Of a stretch of 64,000 nt of DNA, positions 57,210 through 64,000 are shown in pieces. Source of the stretch: Thermoanaerobaculia bacterium (GTDB taxonomy: Bacteria; Acidobacteriota; Thermoanaerobaculia; Multivoradales; J023); the NCBI GenBank assembly GCA_028066595.1, contig JALCBJ010000005.1, forward strand, positions 107,933-171,932. Reading direction: 5' to 3'. Each line of letters opens with the position of its first letter. Within the stretch, counting starts at the first letter, position 1. Under the pieces are notes generated by a model. It saw nothing but the letters and a program-made list of their open reading frames with translations. It did not search any database and was not told where the DNA came from. A program made the position numbers and the translations under genes.

Positions 57210-58321
57210 CAGCCGGAAGCTCCCGCTTCCTTTGTCTCGGATTGGCCCGAGCCCAGGCGCTGCCGATCGTATTTGTCGGCCAGAACCTTCTTGCACCAGT
57301 CCTGGTTGTCCAGGTACCAGCGTACGGTCTCGCGCAGGCCCGATTCAAAGTCGTGGCGTGCTGCCCATCCCAGTTCGGAGCGGATCTTCGAAGAGTCGAT
57401 GGCGTACCGCCAATCGTGCCCGGGCCGGTCGGTGACGAAGCTCTTCAAGTCGGTGTACGACGTCTTGCCGGCGGCCCGAAGTGTTGCGTTCTCTGCGGCG
57501 GGCAACTCCTCTTCCAGCACCTCGCAGATCCGGTCGACCACCTCGAGGTTGGTGCGTTCGTTGTGCCCACCAATGTTGTATTTCTCACCCACCCTACCCG
57601 AGGCGAGCGCGAGCAGGATGCCGCGGCAATGGTCGTCGACGTACAGCCAGTCGCGAACGTTCGAGCCATCGCCGTAGATGGGAAGGTTGCGGCCCTCGGT
57701 AGCGTTCAGGATCATCAACGGGATCAGTTTTTCGGGGAACTGAAACGGGCCATAGTTGTTGGAGCAGTTGGTGATCACTGCGGGCAAGCCGTAGGTATGG
57801 ACGTATGCGCGCACCAGATGGTCTGCCGCCGCTTTCGACGCAGCGTACGGCGAGTTGGGTGCGTACGCCGTCGTCTCTTCGAAGAGACCGGTCGGACCCA
57901 GGCTGCCGTAGACCTCGTCGGTGGAGACGTGGAGGAATCGAAATCGTTCCCGAGCCTCTTCGTCGAGGGACGCGAATCGGTGCCTGGCGGCCTCCAACAG
58001 CTCGAAGGTACCGACGATGTTGGTGCGTACGAAATCGCCCGGACCATCTATGGAGCGGTCGACGTGACTCTCCGCGGCGAAATTGACCAGTGCGCTCGGC
58101 GGCAGCTCGGCGAAGAGGGAGCGCACGTCCTCGCGCCGGGCGATGTCGCCTCGAACGAAGCGGAAACGTTCGTGACCTTCGACATCGCGAAGATTCTCCA
58201 GGCTGCCAGCGTATGTCAGCGCGTCGAACACAACCACCTCGGCCTCGGTCTCTGCGAGGGCCAAGCGGACGAAGTTGGAACCGATGAAGCCGGCTCCACC
58301 GGTGACGATCATGCGTTGCAT
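57209..58321 (-). CDS. rfbB: dTDP-glucose 4,6-dehydratase
   Basis: MIVTGGAGFIGSNFVRLALAETEAEVVVFDALTYAGSLENL, FAAESHVDRSI, STDEVYGSLGPTGLFEETTAYAPNSPYAASKAAADHLVRAY. Stop/start overlap TGATG with rfbC. Confidence 0.95.
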   Translation of the reverse strand: MQRMIVTGGAGFIGSNFVRLALAETEAEVVVFDALTYAGSLENLRDVEGHERFRFVRGDIARREDVRSLFAELPPSALVNFAAESHVDRSIDGPGDFVRTNIVGTFELLEAARHRFASLDEEARERFRFLHVSTDEVYGSLGPTGLFEETTAYAPNSPYAASKAAADHLVRAYVHTYGLPAVITNCSNNYGPFQFPEKLIPLMILNATEGRNLPIYGDGSNVRDWLYVDDHCRGILLALASGRVGEKYNIGGHNERTNLEVVDRICEVLEEELPAAENATLRAAGKTSYTDLKSFVTDRPGHDWRYAIDSSKIRSELGWAARHDFESGLRETVRWYLDNQDWCKKVLADKYDRQRLGSGQSETKEAGASG

Positions 58322-58497
58322 CGAGAAGGTTCCGAGGAGGGAAGGGGACGGGGAGGAGTGGGCGGGTGACGCCGCAGGGTCGGGAGGATCGTAGACCATC
58401 CGACCTCGGCGCGGTCGCGAGTATACCGAGGCCATGACGGGTCTGTTGCAGGCATCTCGTCCAGGCCTGCGGTGAGATTCACGGCGCCGTACCCTGC

Positions 58498-58527
58498 TTG
58501 ACAGTTCGACCGACTGGTTGGTAGGCT
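58498..58527 (+). promoter_or_regulatory. Candidate sigma70-like promoter for a plus-strand sRNA
   Basis: TTGACA (58498-58503), 18-nt spacer, TAGGCT (58522-58527). Confidence 0.4.
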
Positions 58528-58532
58528 CGCTC

Positions 58533-58600
58533 CGCGAGGGGGCGAAATCCTCCTCTCATCCCTCCCAACGAGGGGCGCCAAAGCGCCCCTCCTTTTTTTT
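58533..58600 (+). ncRNA. Candidate small RNA with C-rich anti-Shine-Dalgarno region and intrinsic terminator
   Basis: Hairpin GAGGGGG-CGAAAT-CCTCCTC (58536-58555), linker with CCCTCCC (58560-58566), terminator 58570-58600; promoter-like boxes upstream; no plus-strand CDS nearby. The transcript itself is inference. Confidence 0.45.
58570..58600 (+). terminator. Strong Rho-independent terminator
   Basis: GAGGGGCGC-CAAA-GCGCCCCTC perfect 9-bp stem followed by C and T8 (58593-58600). Confidence 0.85.
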
Positions 58601-58624
58601 GCCCGAACGAACCCAGGGACGGGG

Positions 58625-59671
58625 CTACGGCTTGACGCCGTAGGGCGCTAGAAGAGCTGCAGCCTCTCCGAGGTAGCCCTGGGTGCGGACCAAATGTTCT
58701 TGTGCCTGTTGCACTCGGGCGGCGTTACAGTCGACCGCGAGAGCCTGCATCTCGACGAAAGCCCGCCGCAGCGGCTCGACGACCTTTTTGTCCGGAGCTG
58801 AGGCGAACACCTGGGAGCTGTCTTTCAGAATCGGAATCACGGCCCGGCTCAGGTCGCGGCATGCCGATCCGACCCCACGATTTCTCTCGGCCTGTGCTCT
58901 CAGGTAGTCCGCCAGAGCTTGCTTGGCGGGTACGACGGCGGGTCGGTAGACCTCCTGATGCCAGTGCTGCATCAACTGGGTGAGAGTCGGCCCTTCCGGC
59001 TCGTCCGGTTCTTCTGTTTCCAGATAGTCCTGGTACTGACCTTCCGCTTCGACGGCCGCCATCTGGATGCCTGGCAGGTAAGGAGCGATGGCTTCGGCCT
59101 TTCGTTCGTCGTCTGACAGAACCAGTCTGCCCAGTTCGCGAACCTCTCTCTCGATCTTCTCGACCGTCTCCAAGACCTCGAGCTGAAAGCTGTCGAAGGG
59201 TGCTACCGGTACGGCCACCAGATCGCACAGCCGTCCCGAGTGTTCGGCCATGCGACGGAGAGATGCGCCGGCTTCGCGTCGGATTTTCGGTTGCAACTGG
59301 TCCAAAAGCTCATCGGCCACGTCACCGGCCTTGCGGAAGCTCGCCATTTCTCCGGTATGGCTCTGCAGAATCCAGTCGCGGATGCGCTGTTCTTGATGCT
59401 CATTGGTACCCGCCATTCGGTTCCAGCGGGTCGAGATGCCCTCGGACAGTTGCTGACACCCCTCGAACTGATAGTCGAGCAACGCCAGGATCGTGACCGC
59501 TTCCTTGCCTGCATCGGGCAGTGGCACCGAGGCGCCGAGCGCAGCTTGGGGCAAGGTGAAGGATCCGATGAGAGAGGCTGCGACCGCGACCCACGAGACG
59601 ACCCTCCCAGGATCTTGGGGTCGGGCGCGAAGTTCCGGGGCAGCGGCGGCGAAGGTGCAGACTGATTCCAT
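58625..59671 (-). CDS. Hypothetical secreted helical protein
   Basis: Long ORF with N-terminal hydrophobic segment (VAVAASLIGSFTLPQAALGA) and helical, polar remainder. Confidence 0.65.
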   Translation of the reverse strand: MESVCTFAAAAPELRARPQDPGRVVSWVAVAASLIGSFTLPQAALGASVPLPDAGKEAVTILALLDYQFEGCQQLSEGISTRWNRMAGTNEHQEQRIRDWILQSHTGEMASFRKAGDVADELLDQLQPKIRREAGASLRRMAEHSGRLCDLVAVPVAPFDSFQLEVLETVEKIEREVRELGRLVLSDDERKAEAIAPYLPGIQMAAVEAEGQYQDYLETEEPDEPEGPTLTQLMQHWHQEVYRPAVVPAKQALADYLRAQAERNRGVGSACRDLSRAVIPILKDSSQVFASAPDKKVVEPLRRAFVEMQALAVDCNAARVQQAQEHLVRTQGYLGEAAALLAPYGVKP

Positions 59672-59750
59672 CTTCTAAGTATATCGAGGGACTTCGATGA
59701 GCCGATGAAGCGAAGTAGCATGGTACGTTCTCGCAGCCAAGAGACTCGAC

Positions 59751-61145
59751 TTGCGACCGGTGACTCCACTGCCATCGTCTTCTAACCCGCTCTTCGACGC
59801 ATTCGCGCGCCAGGTGCGCGATCGGGGCCGACAGGAAGCTTTGTGGTCGCGGGGAGAAGGGTTGCGCTTGAGCTTCGACGATCTCGAGGAGCGCATCGGA
59901 AGGCGGGTGTCGGAACTACGCGCCGCCGGCATCTCGAAGGCGGCGACCTTGGCGACGGGCAACAGCCTGGCGTTCGTCGAGGGCTATCTGGCGCTACGGC
60001 GGCTCGGCGTGACCGTGGTGGCCATGGATGGCTCGCTGCCGGAGCAGGACAAAGTCGCCATCTGCCGAGAGCTCGGCGTACGACATCTCCTCCAATCAGA
60101 CCGCACGATCACGGTCGATCTAGATGCACGGGAAGACAAACCCGCCGTGTCGGATTTGCCGGATGAAATCGGTCTGATCAAGCTCACCTCGGGCTCGACC
60201 GGACGCCCTGCTGGCGCCTGTTTCTCCGATGAAGAGCTTTTTCACGGAATCCGGCAGATCGCCGAAGGCATGGAGCTGGATTCGAGGCAGCGCGTCCTGT
60301 TGTGCATTCCGCTCTCTCATTCCTACGGTTTCGACAACGGCGTGCTATCGATGATCGTCGCGGGGACGCCTCTGATCTTGCAGCCGAGCATTTTCCCTGC
60401 GGATCTCCTGCGGGCTCTGGACGAGACTTCGGCGCACTTCCTTCCCTTGGTACCACCTCTGGTGCGCAGCTTGGGACGAGCCGTCTGGCCGAGTGGGCTG
60501 TCGTTGCGCCGGGTCATCTGCGCTGGCGGTGCGTTGCTGCCCGACGCTGCTCGACAGTTCCGCCAGGCCTCCGGTTTGCCGGTACACAATTTCTACGGCT
60601 CGACCGAGACGGGCGGTATCAGTTTCGAGACCGCTCCCGAGGAGACCGCCGCCCAGGGCACCGTGGGTCGCCCTCTTCCTGGCGTGCGTGTGGAGCTCGA
60701 CGAGTCGCACAGAGTCACGGTGCACTCGGCGGCCAATCTCGTCGCCCGGTGGGGACGCGATGGATTCTGTTCCTTGGACGATCGCCGGGTCCGGACAGGC
60801 GATACTGCGGAATGGACACCCGATGGGCGACTTCGTCTCACCGGCCGTTCGGCCGACGTGCTCAATATCGGCGGCCGCAAGATCGCCGCAGCCGAGGTAG
60901 AGCACGCGTTGCGAGCCTTGGCCGGAGTGCGCGACGCGGCGGTCGTCGGCGTCGAAGATCCGGTCCGTGGAGACCGAACCGTCGCCTTCCTCGTGGCGGA
61001 CGAGTGGCCGGTCGAGACGTCCGGTGTGCCGCCGAGGCTCGCTCCTCGGGAACTTCGCCGGGTAGAGTCGCTTCCTTATACGGTCCGAGGCAAGCTCGAT
61101 CGTCAGGCTTTGCGCGGCATGGCGCGCAGAGGGCTCGTCACGTAG
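59751..61145 (+). CDS. AMP-dependent synthetase/ligase (acyl-CoA synthetase-like)
   Basis: LIKLTSGSTGRPAGACFSDEEL, IPLSHSYGFDNGVLSMI, NFYGSTETGGISFE, RTGDTAEWTPDGRLRLTGRSADVLNIGGRKIAAAEVEHALRAL. Start may be the nearby GTG. Confidence 0.88.
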   Translation: MRPVTPLPSSSNPLFDAFARQVRDRGRQEALWSRGEGLRLSFDDLEERIGRRVSELRAAGISKAATLATGNSLAFVEGYLALRRLGVTVVAMDGSLPEQDKVAICRELGVRHLLQSDRTITVDLDAREDKPAVSDLPDEIGLIKLTSGSTGRPAGACFSDEELFHGIRQIAEGMELDSRQRVLLCIPLSHSYGFDNGVLSMIVAGTPLILQPSIFPADLLRALDETSAHFLPLVPPLVRSLGRAVWPSGLSLRRVICAGGALLPDAARQFRQASGLPVHNFYGSTETGGISFETAPEETAAQGTVGRPLPGVRVELDESHRVTVHSAANLVARWGRDGFCSLDDRRVRTGDTAEWTPDGRLRLTGRSADVLNIGGRKIAAAEVEHALRALAGVRDAAVVGVEDPVRGDRTVAFLVADEWPVETSGVPPRLAPRELRRVESLPYTVRGKLDRQALRGMARRGLVT

Positions 61146-61230
61146 GCTCGGCGTGCTCCGCTCGCCCCCTCCGGGCATCAACTCCGGATCGCGAGCTTCG
61201 TAGCTAACGGGGGCGACCTTCACGATTCGT

Positions 61231-63897
61231 ATGAGCCTGCGACCCCATATCACCACACTGCTTCTGATCTTTGGTCTGTTGGCATTCGGCATCGCCGGCC
61301 TGTCGATCGCGGACATGTTCGTGCCCAGGCCGTACGACGGTGTCGTGTTGCGTCAGGCGGCCACGTCGGAAATCGTGGTCAGTGAGGTGCTTCCGGACTC
61401 GAGCGCGGAGAGGGCAGGCGTTTTGCCCGGAGACGAGATTCGCGGAATCGGCCGACAGGCGCTGGCCCATCCCCGCGATGCGGCCGAAGTGCTCGAGGAC
61501 TATCGGATCGGCCAGAGGGTGCCGTATCTCATCAAGCGGCCAGGGGAGAAGGTATTCGAGATCGAGGTCGAGCTCAGCCGGCGAAGTCTCGGCGACGGTA
61601 CCTACTTCTACATCTCCTTTCTCGGCTTTGCCTTTTTTTTCATCGGCTTCTTCGTGCTGGTACGCCAACCTGGTCTCGTGGCGAGCCAAGTGTTCTTTTT
61701 CATGGCTTGCCTTTTCCTGTTACTCCTCGTGTGCAGGCTCAGGCCGCTTTCCTATTCAGGCATCGACACCGCGATTCTGAGCGTCGGAACGGGCGCACTT
61801 CTCTTTCTGCCGTCCGCCTTCCTGCACTTCTTTCTGATCTTTCCGCGTCCAGTATGGCTTCGGGCCATGGCGTCCGAGGGCCGTTGGCGGCCACTGACCT
61901 GGTTGTTCTTGGGAGGTGGCTGGCCACTGGTATACATCCTTCCGCCTCTGGTCCTGGCGACGGCCCGTCTCTTCGCTCGCAAGACGGAAGGATCGTGGCT
62001 GACGGACGCGCCTCTCACCAGCTGGTGGCTGTTGGCGACCTTCGTCGGGCTGGGCTTCGCGGGCCTGGTGGCCAATGCGCGCCGGATTCAGAGCTCGCGA
62101 GAGCGGCGCGGCATGGTGCTGGTGCTGTTGGGCTCGGTGTTCGGCTTGACGCCGTTCGCCTTGGCCAGCGTAGTACTACCGAATCAGGCCTCGACCATGT
62201 TCTTCGTGCTCGGGGTCGTGCCTCTGGTGCTGGTGCCGATCACCTTCACATACGCCATCGTCCGATTTCAGCTGCTCGACATTCGCGTCATTCTGCGGCG
62301 CAGCCTCCTGTATACGGTGACCACGGCTCTCGTGACGAGCCTCTACGCTGGCGGGATCGCGATGTTCAACGCGTTTTTTCGCGACAGCGCCCTGGCGAGA
62401 GGTGGCTATTTCCCGATCGTCCTGGCGCTGGCGATCGTGGTCCTGTTCGACCCGGTGCGTCGACGAGTCCAAAACCTGATCGACCGCAGTTTCTTCGCCG
62501 AACGCTCGCGGTTACAGGATGCACTCAAAGAGTTGACCGAGGCAATGACCGCGCAGTCGGACCTTCAGGCCGTGGTGCGCGACCTGGCCGAGCGGTTACC
62601 GCAGATTCTGGATATTCGTTTCTGCGGTCTCTACATGGTGCGCCATGGCCAGTTGGAGAGGCTCGCGGGCCCGGCGGAGCTGCCGCCCCGGCTCGCTGCG
62701 TTGCCCGAGCTTCAGCGCTTCTTGGCCCGGCGGCGTGGTCTCCACCGGCTCGACCAACTCGGTTCGCTGCCGCTCCGTTCTCCGAAGGTAGCGCAACTGG
62801 TGGAGACTCTGGTGGACGCAGGGGTCGAGTCTTTGGCTGACCTCGCCTCGCGACGGCGTCAGATCGGTTTGGCCTTGTTCTCACCGCGCCAGGGACAGGC
62901 ACCACTGGAACCCGAGGAGCAGGAACTTCTGGAACGGCTCCTGGACCAGGCCTCCATCGCCCTCGAGACCGGTCTGCTGCTGGAAGAACGGACCCAGCAG
63001 GCCGAGCTGGAGCGAGAGATGGAGATCGCTGCATCGATCCAGGCGCGCCTGCTTCCGGATCGGCTACAGGTGGCGCCGGGTTGGCAGGTGGCTGCTCAGT
63101 GTCGACCGGCCCGGATCGTCGGCGGCGACTTCTTTACCCAGTTGCCGGCCATGGGCCACGATGGAGGCGGTGCCGTCGTCTACGGCGATGTGGCGGGCAA
63201 ATCGGTCTCCGGCGCGTTGATGATGATGGCGGCCCACGAGGCGCTCCACACCCTTTCCATGGCGATGGACGGATCGGATCCGGCCCGCCTCTTCGATCTC
63301 GCCAATCGTCGGGTGTATCAGCTCGGCAAGCGCAACTTCGTGGCCATGGCCTATCTGAGTGTCGGAGACGAACAGGGCTTGCTGCGCTACATGGTGGCCG
63401 GTCAACCGCCGCCGCTCCTGCGACGAGCGAGCGGAACGGTCGAGGAGCTGCCGATGGTCGGTCATCGCTTGCCCGTGGGTGCGTTCCGCCATGGCGGGTA
63501 CCAAGTATCGGAGGTTCGTCTGGAACCGGGTGACATCGTGCTCGGCTACAGCGATGGCGTGACCGAGGCGCGTTCGTCGGATGGAGACTTTTTCGGAGAA
63601 GATCGCTTGCTCGATGTCGTGGCCACGGCGGTGCACGCCGATCCGGAAGAGCTGGTGCGCGAGGTGTCGTTGGCTGTAGAGGCGTTCAGCGACAGCAACA
63701 CCCTCTACGACGACGTCACCTTGGTCGCGGTGGCGCGTACCGCATCCAGCATGTCGTCCGCACGAGATCCCGACGCAGCCGACCGGGCCCACCGAGCTAC
63801 CGGCTCCGACCTCGGACGAAACACTTCAGCCTCTCGATCGTCCAAGCAAGAGAGCCGATCCACCGGAAGCACCGGATCGGCCGGGAGAATCGAATGA
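61231..63897 (+). CDS. PDZ-domain, polytopic-membrane SpoIIE/PP2C-type phosphatase
   Basis: N-terminal TM plus PDZ-like SEVLPDSSAERAGVLPGDEIRGIGRQAL; several TMs; GAF-like region; ARIVGGDFFTQLPAMG...AVVYGDVAGKSVSGALMMMAAHEAL; VLGYSDGVTEARSSDGDFFGEDRL. Confidence 0.85.
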   Translation: MSLRPHITTLLLIFGLLAFGIAGLSIADMFVPRPYDGVVLRQAATSEIVVSEVLPDSSAERAGVLPGDEIRGIGRQALAHPRDAAEVLEDYRIGQRVPYLIKRPGEKVFEIEVELSRRSLGDGTYFYISFLGFAFFFIGFFVLVRQPGLVASQVFFFMACLFLLLLVCRLRPLSYSGIDTAILSVGTGALLFLPSAFLHFFLIFPRPVWLRAMASEGRWRPLTWLFLGGGWPLVYILPPLVLATARLFARKTEGSWLTDAPLTSWWLLATFVGLGFAGLVANARRIQSSRERRGMVLVLLGSVFGLTPFALASVVLPNQASTMFFVLGVVPLVLVPITFTYAIVRFQLLDIRVILRRSLLYTVTTALVTSLYAGGIAMFNAFFRDSALARGGYFPIVLALAIVVLFDPVRRRVQNLIDRSFFAERSRLQDALKELTEAMTAQSDLQAVVRDLAERLPQILDIRFCGLYMVRHGQLERLAGPAELPPRLAALPELQRFLARRRGLHRLDQLGSLPLRSPKVAQLVETLVDAGVESLADLASRRRQIGLALFSPRQGQAPLEPEEQELLERLLDQASIALETGLLLEERTQQAELEREMEIAASIQARLLPDRLQVAPGWQVAAQCRPARIVGGDFFTQLPAMGHDGGGAVVYGDVAGKSVSGALMMMAAHEALHTLSMAMDGSDPARLFDLANRRVYQLGKRNFVAMAYLSVGDEQGLLRYMVAGQPPPLLRRASGTVEELPMVGHRLPVGAFRHGGYQVSEVRLEPGDIVLGYSDGVTEARSSDGDFFGEDRLLDVVATAVHADPEELVREVSLAVEAFSDSNTLYDDVTLVAVARTASSMSSARDPDAADRAHRATGSDLGRNTSASRSSKQESRSTGSTGSAGRIE

Positions 63898-64000
63898 AAA
63901 CCGCTCTAGTCGTCTTGGCTCTTCTGCTGACAGTCTTTGCTCTGGTGGTGGGTGGCGCCTATCTATGGTCCACGGCACCGGATGAGGCACCTTGGACGGC
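63894..64000 (+). CDS. N-terminus of a membrane/exported protein (truncated by window end)
   Basis: ATGA overlap with the preceding stop; MKTALVVLALLLTVFALVVGGAYLWSTAPDEAPWT. Confidence 0.6.
   Translation, partial: MKTALVVLALLLTVFALVVGGAYLWSTAPDEAPWT

Noticed and set aside
58504-58524. GTTCGACC resembling a tRNA T-loop
   Set aside because: Flanking bases do not form a 5-bp T-stem and no acceptor/anticodon arms are present.
38939-58612. Shared 12-mer GCCCGAACGAAC near two terminator-like hairpins
   Set aside because: Twelve-mer coincidences are expected in 64 kb; no flanking similarity.
1-64000. CRISPR arrays, transposases, integrases, phage genes, toxin-antitoxin or defence systems
   Set aside because: Looked for repeat-spacer patterns and family motifs on both strands; the only tandem arrays are direct repeats without spacers, and no such proteins were recognised.

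Overview
High-GC chromosomal window, densely coded on both strands, with no rRNA, tRNA, CRISPR array, prophage or transposase that I can support. Gene content suggests Acidobacteriota, possibly Thermoanaerobaculia-like (inference only): ToxR-type HTH plus TolB-propeller protein, ECF sigma/Ser-Thr kinase pair, DUF5916 protein, several SpoIIE/PP2C phosphatases. Recognisable genes include a pyruvate kinase fragment, two TonB-dependent receptors, AhpD-like protein, YjjX-type NTPase, infC, S9 peptidase, YtxJ-like bacilliredoxin, secreted trypsin-like protease, di-heme cytochrome, SufR-like regulator, cPLA2/patatin-like lipase, TlpA-like thioredoxin, YyaL/DUF255 protein, a Ni-superoxide dismutase with an export signal, korAB, lepB, cyclophilin, purB, rfbC, rfbB and an acyl-CoA synthetase. 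Main hunt results: (i) a candidate unannotated ~70-nt sRNA at 58.53-58.60 kb, with promoter-like boxes, a C-rich anti-Shine-Dalgarno region and an intrinsic terminator on the plus strand inside a minus-strand neighbourhood; (ii) a short C-terminal DGFESGD(x)3W motif shared by two unrelated secreted proteins; (iii) a 7-repeat propeller with a Cys pair in each repeat; (iv) a SufR-like regulator with an altered Cys ligand set next to c-type cytochrome genes and palindromes; (v) a six-copy ~20-bp tandem repeat between korB and lepB; (vi) unusual fusions (lipoprotein DUF255 plus DsbD-N-like domain, SEC-C plus TM, PDZ plus TM plus PP2C); (vii) three probable frameshifted or mis-terminated genes. All calls come from reading the sequence; no database search was run.
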